Source: Eonycteris spelaea (Eukaryota; Chordata; Mammalia; Chiroptera; Pteropodidae). From it: a stretch of DNA of 64,000 nucleotides. Position 1 is the first letter of the stretch. Each line of letters starts with the position of its first letter. Made by a program: the position numbers and the translations under genes. Below the pieces are notes generated by a model. That model was not told the DNA's origin, ran no database searches, and was given only the letters and a program-made list of their open reading frames with translations. This document shows, one piece after another, positions 53,856-64,000 of the stretch. The DNA is taken from assembly GCA_003508835.1 (NCBI GenBank), contig PUFA01000210.1, positions 438,501 to 502,500 of the forward strand. The letters are read 5' to 3'.

Positions 53856-54095
53856 ATTTCAGCATGCAGGGGGAAAATGTCTCAAATTATCTACTGTCTT
53901 AATTGCAACTCAAAGATTTGGCAGGAAATGATCATGAAAGATAGCGTCTGGAAATTGATGGATTATGCAGATGTGTGTCTAAGCTTCCAGAACGCTAATA
54001 GCTGGAGAATTCATCCCCTCATGCATGTACATATGCTCACACTGATACTTGTACGTACAAACACACCTGCAATAAATGCTAATTCAGGATACTAC

Positions 54096-54121
54096 CAGAC
54101 AGACAGACAGACAGACACACA

Positions 54122-54157
<36 letters not shown>
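54096..54157. repeat. (CAGA)n(CA)n compound microsatellite
   Basis: Five CAGA-type units grade into about 19 CA units, with one CACAGACA junction. Confidence 0.97.
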
Positions 54158-54161
<4 letters not shown>

Positions 54162-57100
54162 TATGTCTGTGCACAGTAAATCAAGCCATTGATTTAGGCA
54201 ATTTGAATAGGTCGAGGTTGTCACCAAATGCTGAGAGACCAGGCAGGGCAAGGTACGATATGAAAGAAACACTTAATCTTTGCCTCTAAGAAGCTCAAAA
54301 TCTTCCAGGGAGCCAATGCATTCATGTTTGAAATATGAGAGCATGTACGAAGCAACGTTCAAGTTACCCTGTGGGAGATATGAGCACACAGTTCAGAAAG
54401 CCACAGGACGTGGGTGTCTTGAATTAAGCAGACTCTCCGGAGAGGGTGAGTTTTGACTGGACTGTGGACATTCCCCCGTGCATGGTGACAGCCGCCGGTG
54501 GTGACGACGGCAGAAGACATGCCATGTTTGGCAAGACACCTGCAGCGCCGCAGAGACACAGTTGTGTTTGCAGAGCCTTCCGGGGAGGGTGGGGCTGCTG
54601 TGGTTAGTGAACCAGGCCAACTCCTACTTGCCTTATTTAATCAGGTGAGACTCAAAGCTCACCCCATCCTTGTCTCTCCTACTGGCCACAGTTCCTCTGA
54701 CTGCAGAACGGGAGTGCGGTCTGAAGGCAGAGTTAGGATTTTCGACATGGCTCTCGGCCCCTGAAAGCCAGTGAGATCTCTGTGAGTTCAGGGTTATAAC
54801 CTATTCATCCTTATAGCCTAACGGCCTCGCACGTGCCTGGTCAGCCTAGATGCTCAACGGGAACTGATGTGGGTACGGTTTCTGGAGGCTATCAGTATAT
54901 GCCTGCGGAGTGAGTGAAACCGCTAATGAATGAGCAGGGAAAGGCGTGAATGCTTGCGCTTTATGAAGAAGCCATGCAGAATAGTGATTTGGAATGTGGG
55001 TTCTGGAGGCAGGCACCAGAGTCCACACCGGGTGACATGTTACTCCCCTTATCTAAGCCTCACAGGGATGGATGTTGAGCATTTAGCAAATAATCTATAC
55101 ATATTAGTGATGATTATTGCTTGATGTTTGTTTCCTTCTTCCTTGCTAAACATACCATGCTGGATAAGTTGGGTATCGTATTCCCTCATTTGATCACTCT
55201 TCCTCGCATTCCCCTATGATGTGATAAGACAGGAGCAGGTTCTGCTGGGATGTGGCCTCCCCCTTTCCCAGAGTTGTTGTTTGGTTCTTTGAACCGTGCT
55301 CTGGCTGCTGTAGTCCCAGCTGCCCGAATGAAGTTGGGAGCCCAGCCATGCAAAATCCTCAGCTCAGGAGGGCTTATGCAGCATCAGAGGCAACAAATGC
55401 TCACAGGGCTCATCGCTGGAGACAGGGAGATCTAGATGGTCCATGGCACAGGCAGAAGGACGCAGGGCGGTTCTGTGAGAGGTGGTGATGATGAGCGTAG
55501 TGAGAATGAAGTAAAGGCCAAGGGAGAGCTCGGTGACAGCAGGGGTAACAATTGTGATAGTGATAAGGACGTTGAAAAGGAGATGGGGACGAAGGGCTCA
55601 GGGATGGGTGCTCTCATGTGCAGGAGAAGAGGTCTTTGTGTTGGGAAGAGTAGATGGTTCAAAACCACATGTCACCCTGGGGATGGAGGAAGGAGAACTG
55701 AGCAACCTCTGTACTCAGAGGGAGGAGGTATTGAGTGTCCTATTGGTTTCTTCCCATCACCCCTCAGCTGATCCTGGGTAGTGTTGGTGGGAAGCTGAAT
55801 AAACTGAAGAACTGGGGAGCCAGAGTGACCCATGATTAATAATGCAGTTTTCAGCATCCAAACATAGTTTACACGAGGACAAAAACAAAGCCCCAAAGAG
55901 AGGCTTTAATAAAAACTGACTCTAAGTCACACAGGAATTTAAAATTTTCTAGTGGCCACATTAAAAAGGTAAAAGAAACAGTGAACATATTTTAATAGCC
56001 TACTTTTACTTAATTCAATGTAAGCATAATGTTATCATTTCAATATTTAATATATATATCAAATAATTAGTAATGAAACATTTAGCATTCTTTTTAAAAT
56101 ACTGTCTTCTAAATCTGTTATGAACATTACACTTACAGCACATCTCAGTTTGGCCCAGCTGCATCTCACACGCTCAGTAGCTCCTTGTGGCTGGTGGCTG
56201 CTGTTTTGGACAGCACAGGTTCGTATCTTCCTTCCTCAAAATTTTGTGGCCAAACTCTGGGATGCCATTTCCCACAGTGCCACTTTTTGGAAATCGTCGT
56301 AGCATTTTAGAGTCTAAATATTCTCTCTTTCAATATTCCTCTTTCTCAGTTCTTTCAAACTGGCTGTGATACTGCCACCCCTTGCCAGAACCCGGGAAGA
56401 ACTACAGAATCACTCAGAACTCCTTTCTTGCGTCTCACAGAGCCTCTCTTCTGGAGCGAGGGCTGGGCAGTTCCCTTGGGAGCTTGTGTGCATGCATGTG
56501 TATGTGTGTGAACTTCATGCATGTGTGTCACGTATGTGTGCTGGGGGGTTGGAGTAAGGCATGGGTGAGACAGTGCTGGATGAAACTTTCCACATGAACA
56601 TCAGTACCATAAGAAGGACAGGCTTTCTGAAAGGCTTTGGAGACTGTATTGCTCCTATATTAGAGGAGTCGGTTAGAGACACGACCCAGTTAATTGCCTA
56701 TGATGTGCCCAGAGGACAGGTTGCATCCCCCATGCTTCAGAGGATGGGGTGGAAAGAGGGAGCAAAGATGCTTTCTCAGGGTCAAAAAAATGAATCAGAG
56801 ATGGATGAGGGCCTGGCCATCTCAACTTCCAACTCAGAGCAGAATCCTGGAGCCCCACCTTTCAGAGGACTTACAGTGTCTGAGTTTTCACACTGAGCAG
56901 GTTCCCCACCATTGTCTCCAAGGGCTGTGCGCTTATGCATTCGATCAGAATCTTCCTCACTTGGTCCTGGCTGCCTCAGCACCACAGTCTCACCTGGTTC
57001 CAGGAAGGAGGTCTGAGGTAGAGACTGCCCCGCCTCCTTCCAGTGTTCCCATTATCTGTGCTTACAGCCCTCAGAGCCTGTCACAGCATTCTCAGTAAGC

Positions 57101-57195
57101 ACTATCTCCCTTCCTCAGGCCAATTAAGGAAGCGCTATAATAAAGGCACAGGCAAGTGCTGAGGAAGCCCGGAGTAAGGGCTATTAAATCTAATG
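54158..57195. other. intergenic sequence, no gene seen
   Basis: Largely unique DNA with a GT/CATG-rich patch near 56,488-56,545. A short L2-like tail occurs near 54,820-54,860. No exon supported. Confidence 0.4.
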
Positions 57196-57199
57196 GCTC

Positions 57200-57420
57200 C
57201 ATTTGTTAGAGAGCCTCCCGTGTGCCAGGGACTGTGCCGAGCTCTTTGCCTTCATTATTTTATTTAATCCCCAATGGGCTCGTGAGTTGGAAACTATTAT
57301 CATCCTCATTTCACAAAGGCAGAAACCAAGCCTTTGGAGGGTGTCAGTCAGTATCTTAACGTGACAGGGTGAAAATCTGAGCCAGGTCCATGTGACTCAA
57401 AGCTGGTGCGCTCCGCTGGG
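57200..57420. repeat. MIR-type SINE
   Basis: 'cctcccgtgtgccagggact', 'attttatttaatccccaatg' and 'cctcatttcacaaaggcaga' match MIR. Confidence 0.7.
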
Positions 57421-57639
57421 GAAGCCAAGGAAGTTTTGCAAAGACGTGATATTTGAGCTAAGTCTTAACGGCAGATGGAATTTGGGAAGGTAAGAAAAAG
57501 GGGACTGGAAAGTCAAGGCTGAAGGAACAGCATGATCGAGTGCAGGAAGAGTTGAGCCATATGGGGCATTCTGGTCTACGCCCTGGGGATGGCCAGAAGG
57601 GAAGCGCCCACACCTCTCACCTGCAGCAGCTTTTTAAAA

Positions 57640-58850
57640 AAATTAATAAACTTATTTTTTCAGAGGAGTTTTTGGTTCATAGCAAAGTAGAGCAGAAAGT
57701 GTGGAGAGTTCACACTTATACTTCTGACCCCACCCCAGTCTCTGTCCCTTCAACATCCCCCACCAGAATGGTACACTTGCTATAATCGATGCACTGCGTT
57801 GACATATCATCCATCAGCCATAGTCCCTAGTTTACATTAGGGCTCAGTCTTTGTGTTGTACAATCTGTGGGTTTGGACAAATGTGTAATGACATGTATCC
57901 GTCATCATAGTATCACATGGAATATTTCCACTGCCTAAAATCCTCTTTGGTTTGATTATTCATTCATCTTTTCACCATCCATCCCCTGGCACCCACGGAT
58001 CTTTTTTATGATCTCCATAGTTTTGCCTTTTCTTTAGTGTCATATAGTTGAAATCATCTAATAGGTAGACTTTTCGGTGGCTTCTTTCACTTAGTAATAT
58101 GCACTTAAGATTCCTTCATGTGTTCTTATGGCTTGATAGCTCATTTCCTTTTAGTGCTGGATCATATTCCATTGTCTGGATGGGCCACAGTTTAATTATC
58201 TATTCACCCACTGAAGGATATCTTGTCGCTTGCAAGTTTTGGCAATTATGAATAGAGCTGCTATAAACATCAGTGTAAAAGTTTTTTTTTGTTGTTGTTG
58301 TTTTTGTTTTTTTTTGTTTTTTTTGTTTTGTTTTTTTTTTTTTTTTTGCGGACACAACTTTTCATTTCATTTGGGAGTGCAATTGCTGGATCATAACGAT
58401 TAAGAGTTTGTTTAGTTTTATAAGAAACCATTAACCTGTATTCCAAAGTGGCTATACCATTTTGCATTCCTACCAACAATGAATGAAAGTTCTAGTTGCT
58501 CCACATCCTTGCCAGCATTTGCTACTGTCAGTGTTTTGGATTTTGGTTGTTCTAATAGGTGTGTAGTGGTATCTTGCTGGTTTAATTTGCCTTTTCCTAG
58601 TGACATAAAACACAGAGCATCTTTTCACATGCTTCTCTGCCAACTGCATATCTTCTTTGGTGAGGTGTCTGTTCAGGTCTCGGCCTACTTTTTAATTGAG
58701 TTATTCATTTTCTTATTGCTGAGTTTTAAGAGTTCTTTGTATATTTTGGATAACGGTCCTTTAGCAGATATGTCTTTTGTAAATATTTTCTCCCAGTCTG
58801 TGGCTTGTCTTCTCATTCTCTTTGTGCAGTAGCTTTTAAAATATGGATTT
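57640..58850 (-). repeat. L1M-type 3' region, antisense
   Basis: Reversed L1 words are in order: 'aatggtacacttgctataat', 'ggcttctttcacttagtaat', 'atcatattccattgtctgga', 'tatgaatagagctgctataa', 'caattgctggatcataacga', 'ctccacatccttgccagcat' and 'ttctcccagtctgtggcttg'. A T-rich expansion lies at 58,281-58,347. Confidence 0.85.
58281..58347. repeat. T-rich low-complexity expansion inside L1
   Basis: Sixty-six of 67 bases after the first are T or G, with G spaced among T runs and a final run of 17 T. The L1 sequence resumes directly ('cggacacaacttttcatttc'). Confidence 0.9.
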
Positions 58851-59500
58851 TCCAAGCCCTTCTCCAGATCCGCTTTCTCCAGGGGTAGAACCAGGAACCT
58901 GAATTATAATGATCTTATGTAGGAATTCCATGAGCCAGCACTGGGAGCCTTTGGAAGGCAGAGTTGGGGATGCATTGGCAGGGATATAGAAGATTAGCCT
59001 GAAAGAGAGACCAGGGTCAGCCAGATAAGGAGGGGATACTTGAATGCCATGCTAGGAATGGGACATTCAAAGTCCTTTTTTAAATTACGAAGCTCAAATA
59101 ACACCTTAGGCTAAATCTTATAAATAATGGAAAGCCACTGAGGATTCTGAGGGGAAACCAAGGCGTGATCTAACCTTTGTTTTAGGAAGAACATTCTGGT
59201 GATAGTGTATAGGAAGTATTGAAGGTATTGGAGACACAGACCAGCTAGGAAATCATCAAAATATTCTAGGTAACTGTGGTAAGTCACTCAACTGGAACTG
59301 GACAATAATAGAGAATCAAGTTCCATTCAGTTCAATGCAGCAAGTAATTCTTTTTATGTTTTCTAGACTGAGGACTGTACCATGTTTTAAGGATCCTAAG
59401 ATGAAACACAATATTGTCCCCATCCTTGAGGAACTCACAACTTATCAAAGTTCGTGAGATATAATTAGGTTGAGAACAAAGGGACGTGGTAATTGGACAG
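58851..59500. other. intergenic sequence with L2-like remnants
   Basis: Words such as 'gaaagccactgaggattctg' and 'gaggaactcacaacttatca' resemble antisense L2 but could not be bounded. Confidence 0.35.
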
Positions 59501-59502
59501 TG

Positions 59503-59873
59503 TTATGGGCTGAATTATGCTCCTCTGCAAATTCACATGTTGAAGCTTCAAATCCCAATGTGACTTTATTTGGATATAGAGGCTTTAAGTAGGTAAAGTT
59601 AAAAGATGTCATAAGGGCAAGACCCTAATCCAATAGAATAGGTGCCCTTATAGGAAGAGGAAGAGACACCCGAGGAAAGTCTGGTGTACAGAGAGGAAAG
59701 GCCATGTAAGGACACAGCAAGAAAGAGCCATCTCTAAGCCAGGAAGAGAGGTTTCCCTAGAAATCAATCCTGCTGGTACCTTGATCTTGGACTTTCAGGC
59801 TCCAGAACTAAGAAAGTAAACGTCTATTTTTTAGTCTGTGGTACTTTGTTATGGCACCAGAGCAGACTAATAC
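59503..59873 (+). mobile_element. MLT1-type LTR, sense
   Basis: The LTR starts 'tgttatgggctgaattatgc' and ends 'gagcagactaatac'. Between are 'gaccctaatccaatagaata', 'ggaaaggccatgtaaggaca', 'gccaggaagagaggtttccc' and 'ctggtaccttgatcttggac'. It is the best preserved LTR of the window and is nearly full length. Confidence 0.85.
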
Positions 59874-60309
59874 GAAGTCATACATTTTTATTCAGAGAGT
59901 GACACAGACATCATTAGTCAGGCAAGAACCTGGGCTGCTTATACTAAAGACAAACTAAGTGGGGACAGAGTGGAAAAGGGCCCAGAACCAAGCCTTAGAA
60001 ACGCCGACATTTGAAAGTGATAACTAAGATTGGTAGGAACTCTTGTTTGGTTATAATGTTGATGTGTTGGTGACTTACATGACATGTGGCCCCTCTCCAT
60101 CCTCTTCTTCATTCTCAACAGTATGAAGGAGGAGAAATTGTAGGGTATCTGAAGTGAATTCTACAGACTCACTAATAGAGCAAACATTCAGATATAGAAC
60201 CTATGGAGTTTGACATATTATGGATTCATGTGGTTCATTTATCATTTGCTAGCTTGTATCTGCTGCATTCTTGCATTATGATTATTTATGGTTTTACATA
60301 TTGGTGCTT

Positions 60310-60450
60310 TGTCTTCTTCCACTAGAATGAAAGCCCCTTGCAGACAAGAGCTGGAACTTGAACATCTTTGCTTCTGCTCTTTATCCTTAGCGCTAGCACA
60401 CAGCTGACATTCTAGAAAGTGGACACAAGACAAATATTTGCTCTGAATGA
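60310..60450 (+). repeat. L2 LINE 3' end
   Basis: 'ccactagaatgaaagcccct' and 'cagacaagagctggaacttg', then 'gacaaatatttgctctgaat', are typical of the L2 terminus. Confidence 0.6.
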
Positions 60451-62265
60451 TTATAAAGATGGTTACATTTAAGTTATAATTTTTAAGCTTTTGCAAATTA
60501 AAAAAAAAAAGTCAAAACAAGATACACTTAAAAATTTACAACGTGCGTTTAAAGCATTGAAAGTTATTAGCAGACATCACAGTATTTTAAAAGCCTCCAA
60601 AAGTCAACAGCTCATGACAATGGGTCTCCTGATTCAAGAAAGTGTTGGGTTCCAAACTAGATTTCAGAAAATGAGGGGTGTGACAAGTAGGAATCAGTGA
60701 TGCATGGCTGTTGCCTGCAGTACTATTTACGGCTCACTGATGCCTCTCTGATGGGGTTAAGTATTTACATTCAGCCTGATTCTCCCCTCTGACTCTTGCA
60801 GGCCACAGCAAGTCACTTAGAACCCAGGGAAAGAGAGAAACCCTCCCTGCAGGGGTCCTAGGCAGGGGCTCAAATGGATCTCCCCTCCCCCTCTTGTGTT
60901 TGAAGAGAGCTTCCCTCTGGGAGTTTATGGCAGCCTGACCTCCAGCCTCTGGGTTGGAGAATCTGGCTGCTTCTGTACTACATAAAAAGGGCAAGTGCAT
61001 TCATTATTATTATATTATTATACAATGTAATAATATAATAGCGATTATACTGTCAGCAGCCAGAGTCTCTGACCACAGATCAGAGGCTGGGGTGTCATAA
61101 ATCCACCTAGTGAAGTCTTTGGAGGTTCTATGTGAAGGTGAGAAGATTCAACCCCATCTATAACGGGGGCTTTCAGTAAAGAGTTTCTTCCACAAGCAAC
61201 TTTGGAGGTTGAATTTGGGGGACTGGGAGGATCTGGACAAAGTGTTTAGTATATTTGGGATGTGATGCAAAAAAGGTCACAATTGCCTCCTCTGAGCTAA
61301 GAAATACTGATGGTTCTCAACTCTGCCTGTGTTGGAGGCAGAGGAGGAATGACCCAGAGGCCTGGAAAGAGCAAAAGGGGCAGCCTTCAACTTCTGGGGT
61401 CAGATTCTTTACTGAAAACCTGGCCTGCTTGGGTTTCACTTTCTGCTTCTCTGCTTACATCAGTGTCTTTGTCTAGGCTTTATCCAGGCCCCCTGCCTTG
61501 TCTGGGGTCAGAGGATCAATCGCTGGCTGCCTGACTGTAGCTGAAATGGCTCCTCTATGGGGAGCAAGGAGCAAATTTCAAGGGGGCAGAAAGGGTCCTC
61601 CTTGTCCCTTTATGCAGAGGGCCATGTGCTCAGTAGTGAAAGCAAGCCAGCCAGCATCTGTAGGTGCTGGGTGTCTACACTGGTGCTTGATAGGACTGCA
61701 ATCTTTGTGGAATGAAAGAAGGCACGTGTATGACCGTACATGCTTGCACTGGTCTTCCTCCTAGAAGGCACTTAGGTGAATATCCTCTCTGGAAGTAGAG
61801 GAAGCCACCCCAGCAGGCCCAGGCTGAAACAGCCCAGCGCATCTCCCTTTATATCACACTGTCCTGACCCCCAGAACACTGGGCACTTCTTGGAATGAAA
61901 ATAGCAGTGGCTTAGAACAGGCTTGTCTGGCATTTGCAAAGAGGGTGATTTACTGACAAAGCCTCTACACTCTTTTTATCTCTAGCTCAGCCATCATTCT
62001 CATCCATGCGTCTCCTCTCTGTGAACCAAACCGCCCCCAGGAAGCCCACAGCAGAAAAAGCTCTTGAGAATAGAAATAACTAACCGGAGTGTCATCTGAA
62101 CACCTTTTCTGGGCCAGTAGGTAATGAGAATTATTCAAATGCAATCATAAAAATGAGGCCAGCCTGGTAGAAAATGGGGTGGGGTGGGGGTGAGGCTAGG
62201 AAGAATGGGGGTGGAGGGAAGGATTTTCTTGCTAGTTTAAGTTTCTTAATTTCTGAAGAGTTCTC
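60451..62265. other. sequence upstream of the large CpG island
   Basis: No exon recognised. It contains an AT hairpin (61,008-61,040) and a G-rich run at 62,176-62,220 ('ggggtggggtgggggtgagg'). Confidence 0.4.
61008..61040. other. AT-rich inverted repeat
   Basis: Left arm 61,008-61,024 and right arm 61,026-61,040 pair over 15 bp, with a two-base TA bulge in the left arm and a one-base loop. It may be cruciform-prone or polymorphic. Confidence 0.75.
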
Positions 62266-62599
62266 TCTGGGGGTCCTCGTCTCCGTCCGCTCAACAAACT
62301 CTGCCTGGGTGGTTTGCTGAGAAGACTTGGCATGTGGGCAGGGGCAGTGTCTCGAAGATTTTGGGGGTCCACTGCATTCCCACATTGGAGGCGAACGCGC
62401 AGTCTGAAGCTTTTCTGTCCAGCGCCGCTGTGCACCCGCCGGCAGGAGCAGACGCGCCCGGCGTCTCAGAAAAGCCTCCAGCAGAGGGAGACACTCCGGC
62501 GGCTCCTCTGCCTGGGAAGCGCCCGGCCGAGCGGCCGTGGCGGTGTGGGGTGGGGAGAGGGGGAGTGGGGAGAGGGGAGGTGGGGGGGCCCGGGGGCGG

Positions 62600-62686
62600 G
62601 TCCCTGAGCGCTGACGTCCTGAGCAGTGCTGGGAAGTATAGGCTGTGTTGTCACGCCGGTGTCAGTCTGATGAAGATTGGCATCAG
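62600..62686 (+). other. PKNOX2: candidate first exon with strong donor
   Basis: A very good plus-strand donor CAG|GTAAGC lies at 62,687-62,688, following 'gatgaagattggcatcag'. The start of the exon is not known; the CRE-like site at 62,612 would lie at or just upstream of it. It has no clear coding frame, as expected for a 5' UTR exon. Confidence 0.4.
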
Positions 62687-62789
62687 GTAAGCTGTCATTC
62701 ATTTCCATGTCAGAGCAGCTTCTGCAGGCGGCGCGGCTGCGGGCGGCTGCCTCGGAGCGCGTGTGTTTTATTCCGGTCCCCAAGCCGGA

Positions 62790-63174
62790 GTATTATTCAT
62801 TGCGACAGGGCGAGGAGGAGAGCGAGCGAGGGAGGCAGCGGGAGGAGAGAGGGAGGCGGCAGGGAGGAGGGAGCAGGGAGCGGGGAGGGAGCGCGCAGAG
62901 AGAAGCAGGGGAAGCGCCGGCGAGCGCGGTGCGGGCGAGGCCGGGGAGGAGGCGGCCCAGCGCCGGGCGCCGAGCGCGCAACCCGGCCGCTGCGGCCGCG
63001 TCGCACGCTCCGGCCGGGGCCGGGCGCGCATTGTCAGCTCCGGAGGAGGACCGCCGGGCCCGAGGCCCCGTAGCGGGCGGGCGCGGAGCTGCGCGCCAGG
63101 AGCGCCGGGCACCGAGAGCAGGGACGAGCGCGCGGGCCGGAGCCCGGTGCGGGCAGGTCGGAGCCGGACGCTCC
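62790..63174 (+). other. PKNOX2: candidate alternative 5' noncoding exon
   Basis: GC- and purine-rich block from about 'cggagtattattcattgcga' to a possible donor TCC|GTGAGC (GT at 63,175-63,176). A second possible donor is CAG|GTCGGA near 63,156. Whether either is used cannot be decided from sequence. Confidence 0.3.
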
Positions 63175-64000
63175 GTGAGCGAGGCCGGCTCCAGGTTCAC
63201 TTTCTCCCGGCTTTAGGCGCCCTTTGGGCCGGCGCTGCCTGGCTCCACTAATCTGGGGCTGCCTTCGAGCGGCTGGAAGCGGGAACGGCCCCAGGCTCGG
63301 GCCGGGCAACTGGAGTCGGAGCCGCGGCTGCGTCCGGCCTGAGGAGTCAGGGCGAGTGGGGTTTGCAGGCGTATCGGGGCGCGGGGCGGGGGGGCGGGTG
63401 GCCGGACAGGGGAACACGAGTCAGGGAAGCCGGATTCCAGGGGCCAGCTCAGGGGCCCCCGCCCCGGGAGGAGCGTTGATTCGTAGGGTTACCGGCTTTG
63501 CGCGGATTGTTGGGAGTCCTTGGTGCGGTGGGGGAGGCGTGGGGCCCACGGTGAGGCTTGGACGTCGGGGCCCTCCTGGCTTGAGAACTAGGGCACGAGT
63601 TCGTAAAAGGGGATGAGGAGCAGAGGGGGATGGGGCAGGATTTCGAGTCTAAGGCGCAAAGTTTGCGTCTCTTTCGGGTTAGGTGTGCGGGCTCTCCCGG
63701 CTCCCGAACCCGAGGAAGAAACAAGAGAAGCTGGCCGCTCTTCCCGGGTCTCAGTGGGAGCGCCCAAGGTGCCTGCACGGCAAGGAGACCCGAGCTCGGG
63801 ACAGCATTGCGGGAGTGCTGGTGCGTCGGCCCTGAATTAGGGCTAGGTGTCGGGGCCAGGCTGGAGTTTGGGTTATAGGGTCCAGGCTGATTTCAGAGGG
63901 GCCACTGAGTAGTTTAGGCTAGAGCAGGGGGCTTGAGGTGGGAGTTGGGGGCCCGGGGTTACATTTGAGGCTAGAGTCGGAGAAACGGGTGGCCTTTTTA

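Larger units (their letters stand above)
62270..63900 (+). promoter_or_regulatory. PKNOX2: large CpG island, probable PKNOX2 promoter
   Basis: Very high CpG density over about 1.6 kb. It has a GC box (gggggcggg near 62,592-62,600), a near-CRE TGACGTCC at 62,612-62,619, G-rich tracts at 62,545-62,600 and a purine-rich stretch at about 62,810-62,905. In other mammals the gene on the far side of the TMEM218 promoter, in the opposite direction, is PKNOX2, which encodes a TALE homeodomain factor. The spacing and orientation here fit that order. No coding homology is in view, so the name is inferred from synteny. Open frames in the island are by-products of few stops in GC-rich DNA. Confidence 0.65.

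Noticed and set aside
54096..54157. CRISPR-like direct repeats
   Set aside because: It is a dinucleotide and tetranucleotide microsatellite with no spacers.
62645..63251. Overlapping open frames of 142-179 codons in the 3'-end CpG island
   Set aside because: GC-rich DNA has few stops. All frames on both strands are open, composition is Arg/Gly/Ala/Pro-rich and no family is recognised.

Overview
This window is nuclear DNA from a placental mammal. It has spliced coding exons with GT-AG borders, CpG depletion outside a few islands, and about half of it is old mammalian interspersed repeats (L2, MIR, L1M-type, MER20, MLT1-like LTRs). No Alu or B1/B2 elements were seen, nor any obvious carnivore, horse or ruminant SINE. 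Primates and rodents are therefore unlikely, but the species cannot be named from sequence alone.

Only one protein-coding gene can be read. It is TMEM218 on the minus strand, with three coding exons at 5436-5327, 4475-4373 and 1128-994 that encode 115 residues with three membrane segments. Its 3' untranslated region lies in about 1-993. Its promoter is most likely the CpG island at about 13,000-14,110, where a perfect RFX-type X-box and three CCAAT boxes face the gene. That arrangement suits a ciliary transition-zone gene.

From 14 kb to 62 kb there is no recognisable protein gene. The stretch holds nested repeats, simple repeats, several unique blocks that look like conserved regulatory DNA, and small GC-rich islands at about 36.7, 49.7 and 53.6 kb. 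At 62.3-63.9 kb a large CpG island appears. In other mammals the next gene beyond the TMEM218 promoter is PKNOX2, a TALE homeobox gene on the opposite strand, so this island is probably its promoter and 5' noncoding exon. No PKNOX2 coding sequence lies in the window, so that assignment rests on gene order.

The most notable small finding is a 76-bp internal fragment of 5S rRNA at 29,655-29,730. It is flanked by a perfect 11-bp target-site duplication and has no poly(A) tail, so it is a tailless retrocopy inside an old L1. A MER20 copy with a perfect 8-bp duplication and a GA repeat inside an LTR inside an L2 are also clear. No prokaryotic, viral or CRISPR-like system is present.
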